DNA of 59,413 nt, from the NCBI GenBank assembly GCA_040877415.1, contig JBBDNV010000178.1:1-59413 (forward strand), given 5' to 3'. The DNA is from JBBDNV01 sp040877415 (lineage in GTDB: Bacteria > Planctomycetota > Planctomycetia > Pirellulales > PALSA-1355). Made by a program: the position numbers and the translations under genes. Of this stretch, positions 27,560-36,896 are shown one piece after another (position 1 is the first letter of the stretch; every line of letters begins with the position of its first letter). Below the pieces are notes generated by a model that made no database searches, had not been told where the DNA came from, and saw only the letters and a list, made by a program, of their open reading frames with translations.

Positions 27560-29185
27560 TCACCGCGGCGACTGGGCGACCGTTACGGCCGCGCCCAAAC
27601 GCCGCCGAATGTCGCCCAACTTCCGGATTCCCTGGGCCAGGCTCGCGGCCAGCTCGAGTTTTTCCCGCCGCGTGAACAGGCGATGGCCGACCAGCGCTCT
27701 GCGGACAATGATTGCAAAGACCGCCAGCGCAACCCACGGCCCGAAACAAAGCGCGCCAATCGCCAGCGAAATCAACCACGTGCCCCGATCGACGCGCATT
27801 CCGCTGGCGCTTGAGAATCGATAGACCAGAATGAGCGCCGCCAGATTCGCAATCGTCGTGGCCCACACCGCCCCTGACAGGCCGTAGCGCGGCAGCAGCA
27901 CTAAATTGAGCCCGATGTTCAGCAACAAACCGAACACCAGCGGCAAGCTGGCCAGCGACGCGCGCTCGGCGCACCACAGATAGTTGACGGCCACGGCGAA
28001 CGTGCCGAACCAGGCGCCATAGGCCAGCGTGCAAGGCAGCACGGCGAGTCCGCCCTGAAACTTGTTTTGGAAAGCCACGCCGAACAAGAGCGGTGCCGAG
28101 AACAAGACGAAAATCGAGGCGGCCAGCAGCGACAGGGACAGTATCTTCAGCGTCAGATTCAGCCGGCGCACCACGCTCCGGCGGCGCCCGACTTCCCAGT
28201 CTTGCGCGAGATGCGGAGTCATCAGTGACGCCAGCAGTCCTGCCACGGCCACGAACAAAAGCGGCACGATCCGCGAGGTGTGATAGTTGCCCACCTGGGA
28301 CATGGCCTCGCCGGCGGTCATGCCGCCGTGGTGGACGATCATGTAGCGGTCGATCAATTCAAAAAGACTGCCGACCAGGTTGGTCACCCACATCCAGGCC
28401 GCGAACGGCGCGAGCTTGGCCCAAAACGAGCGCGGCGCGAGCGGCGCCGCCGCGTCCGCCTCGGCCGTTGTCAAGCGCACGAGCCAACCGATCGCGGCCA
28501 GGCACGACAGCCCGGTGGCCACGGCAAAGCCGATGACGACGCTCCTGGCCCCCAACGGGAAGACCACCAGCAGCGCCAGACTGAAAACCGCGAAGCCCAG
28601 GCTCTGCAGGAACTGCAGCAGCGTGACGATTCGGTACGTGCGTACGGCGATAAACAGCGCCGTCAGAAAGTTGTGCAAAATGATCGCGGCCAGGCAGACC
28701 GCCAGCCAGACGACGACGTCGGCCCGCTCGCCCGTGCCGAAGATCAACCGCGCAAACCAGGTTCGCGCGACAAACACAAGCGCGGTGGCCAGCACGGCGG
28801 CCAGCGCCGCGACCAGCGTCGTGCGCCGCAGAAACGTGTGAAACTGGCCGCGCGCGCGAAAGTATTCGACGTACCGCCCGAACGAACTCGGCAAGCCCAA
28901 CACGGCCAAGGGAGCGGCCAGATTCAGAAACGCCATCGCCACGTCCCACTGACCCAGCTCCTCGGCCGAAAGCCAGCGGCAGAACATGACCCCTCGGCCG
29001 AAACCGATCAAGCGCTGCGCAACGGTCATCATCAACATGATGATGACGCTGGCGGCAAGCGTTTCGGCGCGGGGCAGTTGGGGCGCGGCCTCGAGCGCGG
29101 GCTGTTCCGCCACAAGCGTGCTCACCTGTCCACTCCCGCCGGCTCGGCCGGCCGTTCCGACGCGCGGGGAATGACCGTTTCGCAT
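27560..29185 (-). CDS. Polysaccharide flippase (Wzx/MATE-like)
   Basis: The 541-residue membrane protein has 12-14 hydrophobic helices spread over residues about 45-510 and a basic C-terminal tail. The pattern of a loop RLIGFGRGVMFCRWLSAEELG after the first helix, and helices with NLVGSLFELIDRYMI, fit the oligosaccharide flippase/MurJ-like superfamily, which moves lipid-linked glycans across the inner membrane. I take the ATG at 29185; a GTG at 29197 and internal GTGs are alternatives. Divergent from the sulfatase-fold gene. Confidence 0.82.
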   Translation of the reverse strand: MRNGHSPRVGTAGRAGGSGQVSTLVAEQPALEAAPQLPRAETLAASVIIMLMMTVAQRLIGFGRGVMFCRWLSAEELGQWDVAMAFLNLAAPLAVLGLPSSFGRYVEYFRARGQFHTFLRRTTLVAALAAVLATALVFVARTWFARLIFGTGERADVVVWLAVCLAAIILHNFLTALFIAVRTYRIVTLLQFLQSLGFAVFSLALLVVFPLGARSVVIGFAVATGLSCLAAIGWLVRLTTAEADAAAPLAPRSFWAKLAPFAAWMWVTNLVGSLFELIDRYMIVHHGGMTAGEAMSQVGNYHTSRIVPLLFVAVAGLLASLMTPHLAQDWEVGRRRSVVRRLNLTLKILSLSLLAASIFVLFSAPLLFGVAFQNKFQGGLAVLPCTLAYGAWFGTFAVAVNYLWCAERASLASLPLVFGLLLNIGLNLVLLPRYGLSGAVWATTIANLAALILVYRFSSASGMRVDRGTWLISLAIGALCFGPWVALAVFAIIVRRALVGHRLFTRREKLELAASLAQGIRKLGDIRRRLGAAVTVAQSPR

Positions 29186-29425
29186 CCTCAGCGGCACACC
29201 GCCCGCGCGCCGAGTTCCCAGCTACATGCGATTTTCGGGCCATACGTCGACCGCGCCCTCGATCGACGACGTATCGCCGGTCGGCTGACCGGGAGGCGAA
29301 AAAACGCAACGCGGCGTTGCCATAAGACAACGCGGCCGCCGGTTTTCCGCCCGCCGCAGAGATACGCGCCGCGGTGAAAGCGCGGCGCCGGGTTCGAGTG
29401 GCTGCACCCGTCGCCCGCCAGTCGC

Positions 29426-29431
29426 TACAAT
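29426..29431 (+). promoter_or_regulatory. Probable -10 box of the sulfatase-fold gene
   Basis: TACAAT preceded by CGC, 58 bases before the GTG start at 29484. Confidence 0.4.
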
Positions 29432-29483
29432 CATCCGGCGAACCGTTGCTTCGCGCGACTGAAGCCTTGGCGAGAGATTCGCG

Positions 29484-30707
29484 GTGGTGCAAAACAACGT
29501 GATCTGCGTCGTCGTCGATCGCCTTCATGCGGGCATGATCGGCGCGTACGGAAACAGTTGGATCAAGACCGCCGCGCTCGATCAACTGGCCGCCGAATCG
29601 TTTTTGTTCGACCAGGCCTTTGTCGACAGCCCGCAATGCGAGCGGCTGTATCGCGCGTACTGGCTCGGCGTGCACGCCGCGGGCACGCGGCAACCGCCCC
29701 AAGTCGGCGCGAGCCTGCCCCAACTGCTGGCGGCAGCCGGAGTGCACACGGCGCTGGTGACGGACGAGGCCGAAGTGGCCGCAATGCCCATGAGCGCCGA
29801 TTTCGCCGAGCAGGTGCTGGTCGAATCGCCGGCCTTCGATCAGACGGTCGAGGACGTATCGGAAACCGGTCTGGCGCGCCTGTTCGGTGCCGCCACGGCG
29901 TGGCTCGAATCGCCGCCCGAGCCGTTTTGCCTGTGGGTGCACGCGCGCGGCATGGCCGGCTCCTGGGACGCGCCGCCAGCGATGCGAAAGCAATTCGCCG
30001 ACCTCGAGGATCCCGAGCCGCCCGAGTTTGCGGCCGTGCCCGACCATTGGCTCGCCGAGGATTACGATCCCGACGAGGTGCTGGGCATTAAGCACGCCTA
30101 CGCCGGACAGATTTCGACGCTGGATCTTTGCGTCGGCGCGTTTTGCGAGCAGCTCGAAGCCAGCGGGCTGGCCGCCAACACGCTCGTGACGTTTCTGGCA
30201 GCTCGCGGTTTTCCGCTCGGTGAACATCGCCGAGTCGGGACCTGCGACGAAGCGCTCTACAACGAATTGGCGCAGCTCGTCTGGCTGATGCGGTTTCCCG
30301 ATTCCCGGGGAAAGCTGGCCCGCAGCCAGGCGCTGGTGCAGCCGGCCGATTTGCCCGGCACGCTGGTGGAATGGCTCGGCCTGGATCGCGGCAAGCTCGG
30401 CCGCGGCAATGCCACGAGCTTGCTGGGCATTGCGGACGGGCGCTTCGAGTCGCTGCGCGACCGCGTGTACATGGTGTCGCGCCACGACCGGGCCATCCGC
30501 ACGCCCGCCTGGTATCTGCGCAAGCCCGCCGCCGGCGCGTCGGAACTGTACGCCAAACCCGGCGATCGGTGGGAAGTCAACGAAGTCGCCAGGCTCTTGG
30601 GCGACATCGTTTTAGGGCTCGAAGCGGCTTTGGCCGAAATCGAGCAGACGGGCTGTGCCGATCCGCTCGCGCCCTTGGCCGAACCGCTGGTGAGCGAAAT
30701 CGACTAG
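29484..30707 (+). CDS. Sulfatase/alkaline-phosphatase-fold protein with degenerate active site
   Basis: The 407-residue protein follows the sulfatase scaffold: VICVVVDRLHAGMIGAYGNS at the start (normally VDDLR), TAALDQLAAESFLFDQAFVD, and late GEHRRVGTCDEALYNELAQL. The catalytic CxPxR motif is replaced by QCERLYRAYW, and the metal-binding SDHG block by LAARGFPLGEH, so the formylglycine context and an Asp and a His ligand are missing. It is probably a non-catalytic or altered member. No signal peptide is seen, so it is likely cytoplasmic. The start is GTG 29484 or 29487, without a strong RBS. Confidence 0.8.
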   Translation: MVQNNVICVVVDRLHAGMIGAYGNSWIKTAALDQLAAESFLFDQAFVDSPQCERLYRAYWLGVHAAGTRQPPQVGASLPQLLAAAGVHTALVTDEAEVAAMPMSADFAEQVLVESPAFDQTVEDVSETGLARLFGAATAWLESPPEPFCLWVHARGMAGSWDAPPAMRKQFADLEDPEPPEFAAVPDHWLAEDYDPDEVLGIKHAYAGQISTLDLCVGAFCEQLEASGLAANTLVTFLAARGFPLGEHRRVGTCDEALYNELAQLVWLMRFPDSRGKLARSQALVQPADLPGTLVEWLGLDRGKLGRGNATSLLGIADGRFESLRDRVYMVSRHDRAIRTPAWYLRKPAAGASELYAKPGDRWEVNEVARLLGDIVLGLEAALAEIEQTGCADPLAPLAEPLVSEID

Positions 30708-30780
30708 GGTGCTAGCATCCGACGACTAACCCGACGCGCAAGTTTTGATGTTGCGCAATGGCTGTCAACGCCACCATTTA

Positions 30781-30800
30781 GCCCCCGGCTTTGCCGGGGG
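30781..30800. terminator. Strong GC hairpin, terminator-like
   Basis: CCCCCGGC-TTT-GCCGGGGG, an 8-bp perfect stem 74 bases after the sulfatase-fold gene. It lacks a clear T-run, so it may instead be a dispersed hairpin. Confidence 0.45.
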
Positions 30801-30937
30801 ATTCATCGCTGGCAAAGGATGACGACCCGTCAATCTCCCGCGCTTGCGCTTCGGGTTAGTATGGCTATTTTGAAGCACTCCGTTGAGCCTGGCGGCCCGG
30901 ACGACAATCCGGGATAGGGGCGGCTGCCAGCGGTCGA

Positions 30938-30943
30938 TATAAT
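30938..30943 (+). promoter_or_regulatory. Probable -10 box of the glycosyl hydrolase-like gene
   Basis: Perfect TATAAT, 59 bases before the ATG at 31002. It lies inside an inverted repeat, AGGGGCGG at 30916-30923 and CCGCCCCT at 30945-30952, which could be an operator or a leader hairpin. Confidence 0.5.
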
Positions 30944-31001
30944 CCCGCCCCTTTCGCAGGGAATCCCTTGTAGTTTCAACGACTTAACTCGCTAGGCATC
31001 G

Positions 31002-34000
31002 ATGATCGGACAGGGACGTCCGACAACATCGTTCGCGCCTGCTGCGCGTCCGTTACGCGCCATATTCTGGCTGTGTGGCGTTGCGCTTGCGCTGGTACTG
31101 GCCGCAGCGCCGCCCGAGACGCGCGCCGACGAAGTCACGATGAAGCTGCGCATTGCCTGGGGCGGCGGTGCCGAGCGGATTTGGCACGGCGCGATGGGCC
31201 TCAGCGCCGGATCGTTCCGGGAGCTCAAGCCGCTGGGCATCGAAGCCGACGAGCCGGGTTCGATCTGGCTCGACGGGACGCAGATTCAGATTCGGCAGCC
31301 CAGTGCGCGCGCTTACGACGGCGTCGACCTTTCGGTGACCGCCGATCTCGACGCGCGGATGACGATTTGGCTGTCGAACGATCAGGCCGAAACGGCCAAA
31401 ACCCTGCAGATCGCGCTGCGGGACCTGATCGGCCAGCAGCCCTACCACACCGCCTTGGACGACGCCGGCAACCGCCTTTTCGTTTCCCGGTCGCCGGGGG
31501 ATCGACTGCGCATTGATTTCGAGCGCGATCATCTGGTGTTTGAACCCGGCGAATCGTTTTCCTTCCAGGTGCGGCCTTTCCTGGTCGAAACCAGCACGGC
31601 CGGGCTGCGGCTGCAGGCGAAGATCACCACCAATCCCGGCGACCAGCGCGTCTGGTCTGAAGAATACGCAACCGGCGACGAAGGCACCGCGACCTCGATC
31701 ACGATCCGAGTCCCCCAGACCGAGGGCGTTTACGACCTCTCGATCGCCGCCGCGCAGCCGTCGCGCATCAAGAAGCGGCTCGGACTGCAAAAGCCGGTGG
31801 CCGAACGCAAGATCCAATTGGTCGTGCTCGAACCGCAGGCCTCGGCACTGGCGGGCGAGCCCCCCACGTCGCGCGTGGTTGAAATCAACCCCGTCAATCC
31901 GCGCTGGTGGGAGCGCTTTGCCAACCTGCCGCTCTTTGGCGGCTTTCCCAAAGGCCCCTTGGGCAACGGCCACGCCGCGCCCTGGGAGCATCCCTCGTTG
32001 GGATCCTTGATTCAACTCGGCCCCGGTGGCGCCGCGCCCGAGATCAGTTGGGAAGCCTATCCGCTGCCGATCAAGTATTCCGGCCAGGTGCACGTCCTGG
32101 AAATCGAGTATCCCAGCGACGTGCCGCAGGCGATGGGCATCAGCCTGCTCGAGCCCAATGCCGCAGGGGCCGTGATGCCGATCGGGCTCGATTCGGGCGT
32201 ATACGTCTCCGACGAAGAGGCCGCCGGGCCGCCCCAGCTAGCCAAGCACAAGGTCGTGTTCTGGCCCAGGACCAAAACGCCCCTGCTATTGATCACCAAC
32301 CGCCGGCCCGGGTCGCCGGCCGTGTACGGCAAGATCACCGTGCTCTCGGCCGCGTCCTCTCAATTCTCGATGCTCACGCTGGGCCGCACCGACAGCGCCA
32401 GCTCGCTGCCGCCGGCGTTTGCCGACGAAAAGCGGCCCGAGCGCCTGTGGGCCGGCTACTTGGACCGCCCGCTGGTGCCCGAAAACTTCGGCGCGCCCGA
32501 AGCACTCGATCGCCAGAGCTTTCGCAGTCTCGACGACTGGAACACCTTTCATCAGGGCGGCATCCGGCTGGTGAGGTATCTCAAGCACGTCGGCTTCGGC
32601 GGCCTGATGCTTTCGGTGTATGCCGACGGCAGCACGATCTATCCCAGCCGCATCCTCGAGCCCACGCCCCGCTACGATACCGGCGTGTTCTTCGCCACCG
32701 GACAGGATCCGCGCCGCAAGGACGCGCTGGAGTTGTTCTTTCGGCTGTTCGATCGCGAAGGGCTGGTGCTCATTCCGGCCTTGCAGTTCGCCGCGCCGCT
32801 GCCGGAACTGGAAGCTTTGAAGCGAGCCGGCGGGCCCGACGCGGCGGGCATCGAGTGGATCGGACCGGACGGCAAACCGTGGCTGGCATCCGGCGCGCCG
32901 CGGCAAGGCCTGGCGCCGTACTACAACTTGCTCGATCCGCGCGTCCAGCAGGCCATGCTGAACGCCGCGCTGGAGGTCGTCGCGCGCTACGCCAACCACG
33001 ATTCATTCGGCGGGCTGGCTCTGCAGCTTTCGCCCGACGGTTACGCGCAGTTGCCGGGCCAGGCCTGGGGATATGACGACCCAACCGTGGCCCGCTTCCA
33101 GCGCGAAACGACAATACAGGTCCCCGGCGGCGGGTCCCAGCGTTTCGCCCACCGCGCCAAGTTTCTCGAGGGACCGGGCCGCGAGGCCTGGCTCACCTGG
33201 CGGGCTGCCGTCGTGGCCAGATTTCATCGCCGCCTCGAGCGCGAGATCGCCGCGCGACACCCCGGCGCGAAACTCTATCTGGCCGGCGGCACCTTGCTCG
33301 AAGATCGTCAAACGCTGTACCAACTGCGTCCGACCCTCCCGCGCCGCACCAAGCTCGACCTGGCGATCAAGGAACTGGGCATCCAGGTGCAATCGTATCG
33401 GGCCGATCAGGGAATCGTGATGTTGCGGCCGCAGCTCTTGCGGCCCAGTGCCGCGCCGCTGCCGGCCCCAGCCCTCGAGACTGAAATCTATCTCTCCGCG
33501 GAAATGGATCGCCTGTTTGCCGGTATGACCGAGCGAGGAAGCCTGTTCTATCACGAACCGCAAAAGGCCCGGCTGGCCAATTTCGACGTCGACAGCCCCT
33601 TCGGCGCGGCCAAAACCTATACCTGGCTCGTTTCCCAAATGTCCCCCGCGGGCGATCGCAACCGCCGCAGGTTCGTACACAGCCTGGCCATCTCCGACGC
33701 CTGCGAAGTGTTCGACGGCGGCTGGCTGCTGCCGCTGGGGCAGGAAGGGGCGCTCAGCGAACTGATCAACGTCTTCCGGCAGTTGCCGGCCGGGAAATTC
33801 GAAACCCTCGCCGGCGAGTTTCAGCCGGTGACGATCCGCACGCTCACGCGCGACGGACAAACCTACGTCTACCTGGTCAACGATTCGCCCTGGAACGTCG
33901 GCGCCGCGATCGAGCTCGAAGCGCCCCCCGACTGCCGCTTGGAAAAAATCGGCACGAGCCCAGGCGTTGGGCCGTTGGTGCGATCGGGCACCCTGGCAAC

Positions 34001-34895
34001 ATGGGATGTTTCCTTGCGTCCATACGATCTGGTCGCCGCGCGGCTGTCGGCCCCCAACGTCCGGGTGCGCAATCCGCTGGTCTCAGTGCCCGTCGAGGTT
34101 CGCCAAGCGCTCGAGCGGAGAATCGCCGATCTCGTGGCCCGGGTCGCCGCGTCGGGCAATCCGCAGCCGCTGGGCGTGATCGAGAACACCGGCTTCGAGC
34201 TGCCGCCCGCCGGCGACGAGATCGCCGGCTGGACGATCGGGGCCGCCATGGGCGGCCGCGTCGCCCTCGACTCCCGTTTCAAGCACAGCGGCGACCAATC
34301 GATTCTGCTGTCGAGCTCCGGCCAATCGGTGAGCATTGCCAGCGTACCTTTCGATCCGCCCACGACCGGCCGGCTGGCGGTGGAAGTGCAGTTGCGGGCG
34401 GCTGATCCCCGCAATCCGCCCGCGCTAAAGATAGCCGTGGAGGGTGAAATGCGCGAGGGAGTCTTCAATAATCCCCACGGCATCATCGAGCGCGTCGGCG
34501 AGAAGGCCCGGGTGAGCGGCGACTGGGTGCCCTACAGTTTTCCGATCATCGACGTGCCCAGCGAAGGACTTTCCAACCTGCGCGTCCGCTTCGAACTGCT
34601 CGGGGCCGGGGAAGTCTGGATCGACGACGTGCAAGTGTTCGGTTTGTGGTTCGACGACGTGGAACGCCTCGAGCTCGGGAAGATCGTCAGCCTGGCCAGC
34701 CTGCACCTGGAGAAACGCCAATTCGCCGATTGCACGCGGCTGCTGGAAGGATATTGGCCTCAGTTCCTGGTGGCCAACGTGGCGATCTCCCCCGCCAACA
34801 CGCCCCTTGCCCAACGTCGCCAGCCCACTGCCCCGCCGCGAGAGCCGCCGAAAAAGCCCGGCATGCTCGAAAACCTCCGCAACTATTTCCGCTAG
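31002..34895 (+). CDS. Large secreted protein with family-10-like glycosyl hydrolase domain
   Basis: The 1297-residue protein has an N-terminal signal (IFWLCGVALALVLAAAPPETRA). Residues about 45-480 are beta-rich and unrecognised. Residues about 480-900 look like the TIM barrel of the family 10 glycosylhydrolase-like group (GGIRLVRYLKHVGFGGLMLS, LVLIPALQFAAPLPELEALK, YYNLLDPRVQQAMLNAALEV, HDSFGGLALQLSPDGYAQLP). Residues about 1060-1230 resemble a carbohydrate-binding jelly roll (NTGFELPPAGDEIAGWTIGA). The tail is Pro-rich. Substrate unknown. Confidence 0.78.
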   Translation: MIGQGRPTTSFAPAARPLRAIFWLCGVALALVLAAAPPETRADEVTMKLRIAWGGGAERIWHGAMGLSAGSFRELKPLGIEADEPGSIWLDGTQIQIRQPSARAYDGVDLSVTADLDARMTIWLSNDQAETAKTLQIALRDLIGQQPYHTALDDAGNRLFVSRSPGDRLRIDFERDHLVFEPGESFSFQVRPFLVETSTAGLRLQAKITTNPGDQRVWSEEYATGDEGTATSITIRVPQTEGVYDLSIAAAQPSRIKKRLGLQKPVAERKIQLVVLEPQASALAGEPPTSRVVEINPVNPRWWERFANLPLFGGFPKGPLGNGHAAPWEHPSLGSLIQLGPGGAAPEISWEAYPLPIKYSGQVHVLEIEYPSDVPQAMGISLLEPNAAGAVMPIGLDSGVYVSDEEAAGPPQLAKHKVVFWPRTKTPLLLITNRRPGSPAVYGKITVLSAASSQFSMLTLGRTDSASSLPPAFADEKRPERLWAGYLDRPLVPENFGAPEALDRQSFRSLDDWNTFHQGGIRLVRYLKHVGFGGLMLSVYADGSTIYPSRILEPTPRYDTGVFFATGQDPRRKDALELFFRLFDREGLVLIPALQFAAPLPELEALKRAGGPDAAGIEWIGPDGKPWLASGAPRQGLAPYYNLLDPRVQQAMLNAALEVVARYANHDSFGGLALQLSPDGYAQLPGQAWGYDDPTVARFQRETTIQVPGGGSQRFAHRAKFLEGPGREAWLTWRAAVVARFHRRLEREIAARHPGAKLYLAGGTLLEDRQTLYQLRPTLPRRTKLDLAIKELGIQVQSYRADQGIVMLRPQLLRPSAAPLPAPALETEIYLSAEMDRLFAGMTERGSLFYHEPQKARLANFDVDSPFGAAKTYTWLVSQMSPAGDRNRRRFVHSLAISDACEVFDGGWLLPLGQEGALSELINVFRQLPAGKFETLAGEFQPVTIRTLTRDGQTYVYLVNDSPWNVGAAIELEAPPDCRLEKIGTSPGVGPLVRSGTLATWDVSLRPYDLVAARLSAPNVRVRNPLVSVPVEVRQALERRIADLVARVAASGNPQPLGVIENTGFELPPAGDEIAGWTIGAAMGGRVALDSRFKHSGDQSILLSSSGQSVSIASVPFDPPTTGRLAVEVQLRAADPRNPPALKIAVEGEMREGVFNNPHGIIERVGEKARVSGDWVPYSFPIIDVPSEGLSNLRVRFELLGAGEVWIDDVQVFGLWFDDVERLELGKIVSLASLHLEKRQFADCTRLLEGYWPQFLVANVAISPANTPLAQRRQPTAPPREPPKKPGMLENLRNYFR

Positions 34896-34903
34896 GAAGA
34901 GAA

Positions 34904-34970
34904 GGCAGAAGGCAGAAGGACGACAGGCCAACCTTATTCTTTTTCATCCTTCATCCTTCATCCTTCATCC
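34904..34970. repeat. Heptamer tandem repeats
   Basis: GGCAGAA occurs twice at 34904-34917, and TTCATCC four times without break at 34943-34970, filling most of the gap between two convergent genes. A GCCTCCG-like heptamer array occurs at 42189-42234. Confidence 0.7.
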
Positions 34971-34977
34971 TTATCTT

Positions 34978-35328
34978 TCACCCCGGTGGCCATTTCATTG
35001 GCCGGCCGCCGAGCAGATGGAAATGCAGATGGTCGACCGATTGCCCCGCGTGTGGCCCGCAGTTGACGACCACGCGATAACCGTCGTCGAGCTTCAACTC
35101 GCCCGCCAGTTTGCGGATCGTCACGATCAAGTGCCCTACCAGCGCCGCGTCGTCGTCGGACAACTCGTCGAGCGACGGGATCTCTTTCCTGGGAATCACG
35201 ATGACGTGCGTCGGGGCTTGCGGCGCAATGTCGTGAAACGCCAGGCACAAATCGTCCTGGTAGACGATCCTGGCCGGAATCTCGCCGTCGATGATGCGTT
35301 TGAAAATCGTCTTCTCGGGCATGTCCAT
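34978..35328 (-). CDS. HIT family nucleotide hydrolase (HinT-like)
   Basis: In this 116-residue protein the histidine triad is H100-x-H102-x-H104 (SVDHLHFHLLGG), preceded by VNCGPHAGQ. The start TIFKRIIDGEIPARIVYQDD is typical of HinT, a purine nucleoside phosphoramidase. A second Met, codon 3 (35322), could be the start. Single gene, convergent with the glycosyl hydrolase-like gene. Confidence 0.93.
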   Translation of the reverse strand: MDMPEKTIFKRIIDGEIPARIVYQDDLCLAFHDIAPQAPTHVIVIPRKEIPSLDELSDDDAALVGHLIVTIRKLAGELKLDDGYRVVVNCGPHAGQSVDHLHFHLLGGRPMKWPPG

Positions 35329-35350
35329 TCTTGCGGGCCAGGACCGCCGC

Positions 35351-36064
35351 TCATTTCTCTTTCAAGGCTCGTCGGCGCAGACCGTTGGCGAGCAAGAAGC
35401 CGGCTGCGCAGAGAACCAATACGCCCGTCGTCGGTTCGGGGACCGCGTTTGCAAACACCTCGACGTGGTCGATCTCGAAGAGGCCGTTCGTTTGGTTCCG
35501 CACGATGACCTGCGTGATCCCCGCTGGGTCGACAACCCCGAGAAATCCCTCGACCGTGTAATTGGTCATGCCGGGATTGAAGTCGAGAATTGACGACTCC
35601 ACCCCGTTGACGATCATCGTGAACGAGTCGGGTGTGCTCCCGGCATCGTCAAAGACCCACAGGCTGAAGCCCTCGACAGGCGCCGACAACTGGAAGAGCA
35701 TCTCCCGGTCGGTAACCTGAGAGTTGAAACTGCCCAGCGAGCTTTGCCACACCGTGCCGTATTGCCCGCCGTACGGTCCAAAACTGGCGACGAAAATCAC
35801 AGCATCCTGCGGGGTGACATTCGGCAGGCTGACGTTGACCGTGTAGCCACCGACGGGAAACGACGTGAGTGCCGTGGTGTCGGGGTAACTGTCAAAGTCT
35901 TGTTCGAAGATGGGCGAGGCGGCGCTAGCCTGCCAACCCTGATTCAGAGTTGGGTTCAGACCGGGCTGCACGAAGAACGTGGGCGCTGCACGCGATTCCT
36001 GGACCAAGCCCGCTACCCAGAAGCAGCCCGCGATGACGAAAGCGAAACCTGCGGTTCGATGCAT
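35351..36064 (-). CDS. Secreted PEP-CTERM protein
   Basis: The 237-residue protein has a signal peptide (AGFAFVIAGCFWVAGLV), a beta-rich body with an Asp-containing segment (LWVFDDAGSTPDSFTMIVNG) and a C-terminal VPEPTTGVLVLCAAGFLLAN helix ended by RRRALKEK. The PEP-CTERM sorting signal predicts exosortase processing and surface or matrix attachment. The body resembles generic PEP-CTERM proteins with a jelly-roll fold. GAGGA precedes the ATG. Function unknown. Confidence 0.85.
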   Translation of the reverse strand: MHRTAGFAFVIAGCFWVAGLVQESRAAPTFFVQPGLNPTLNQGWQASAASPIFEQDFDSYPDTTALTSFPVGGYTVNVSLPNVTPQDAVIFVASFGPYGGQYGTVWQSSLGSFNSQVTDREMLFQLSAPVEGFSLWVFDDAGSTPDSFTMIVNGVESSILDFNPGMTNYTVEGFLGVVDPAGITQVIVRNQTNGLFEIDHVEVFANAVPEPTTGVLVLCAAGFLLANGLRRRALKEK

Positions 36065-36156
36065 TAGCGAATCCTCGATTCAACTTTCGTGGAACCCCGA
36101 CGCGCAACGAGTCCGGAGTGTTATACCCCTCGTGGGGAGTTGATGTCAAATACTAG

Positions 36157-36280
36157 TGGTTAGCGTGTGTGGCAAGGGATTCTGGCAGGTAGCTGAGTTC
36201 ACAGGAACTCAGATGATTCAGGCTGAATTCTTGCGAATCCAGCTACACACGCCATAGAAATTTGCCACACACTGGTTAGC
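36157..36280. mobile_element. Small non-autonomous transposable element with 8-bp target duplication
   Basis: The 108-bp element (36165-36272) begins GTGTGTGGCAAG and ends TTTGCCACACAC: 11 of 12 terminal bases pair. It is flanked on both sides by TGGTTAGC (36157-36164 and 36273-36280), a perfect target duplication. Inside are CTGAGTTC-ACAG-GAACTCAG and GTAGCTG...CAGCTAC, giving a nested stem. It is too short to code; the parent transposase is not in the window. 8-bp duplications are made by several IS families, so I do not assign one. Confidence 0.82.
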
Positions 36281-36348
36281 CGGGTGTTGGATCGCCAACT
36301 CGTGAAATCGCTCAGCGGTCGGAGCAGTCCCCTTCATTTCATCGCTCG

Positions 36349-36615
36349 TCAGGACTCGATCGCCGGCTGGTCCAGCGGAATGGCTTCGTCCACCAGCAGC
36401 ATGGGAATCTCGTCGACGATCGGGTAAAGCACGGCCCGATCGGCCCGCACGAGACCCCCGTCGAGCGGTTTTTCGACCTTGCGGCCGGCTTTATTGGTCA
36501 ACCGGCCGGCGGCGACCGCGCGGTTGATTTTGGCCAACAGCTCGCTGCTAGCAAGATCGAGCGGGGAACGGTTTTCGGGACAGACCAGGATCTTCAGCAG
36601 TTCGGGGCGAATCAT
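36349..36615 (-). CDS. Trm112 family protein
   Basis: The 88-residue protein has the Trm112/YcaR start PELLKILVCPENRSPL and the C-terminal LYPIVDEIPMLLVDEAIPL. In the middle, where short bacterial homologues have a tight loop, there is an insert (about 25-55). Only one Cys of the usual zinc knuckle is present. In eukaryotes Trm112 activates methyltransferases; bacterial roles are unclear. Confidence 0.85.
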   Translation of the reverse strand: MIRPELLKILVCPENRSPLDLASSELLAKINRAVAAGRLTNKAGRKVEKPLDGGLVRADRAVLYPIVDEIPMLLVDEAIPLDQPAIES

Positions 36616-36896
36616 AAGCTCGTGCGGGGTTCGCGCTGGTGAGGACCAAAGGAATCAAGAACACGAAGCCACGCTCGCGTGGCGGGCGCCAGCTCCCAGA
36701 GTGCCGCATCGGGGGTACCTTGACAAGGGCCCCCAAGCGGCTTTTCTGGCCGAATGGCCCACGTCATCTCAAGCGCTTGCACCGGTGGCACCGATAATCT
36801 AGACGAGGTGTCATTGCGGCAGGTGATTCTCCCCCCGGGCGGCAGCGACGGTCCGACTGATGGCCGCGGGCGGAACGACTGTCGAGGGATTCATCC

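Noticed and set aside
28359..30485. Open frame of 708 codons on the minus strand
   Set aside because: It spans parts of the flippase gene and the opposite strand of the sulfatase-fold gene. Composition is Arg/Ala-rich without domain features.
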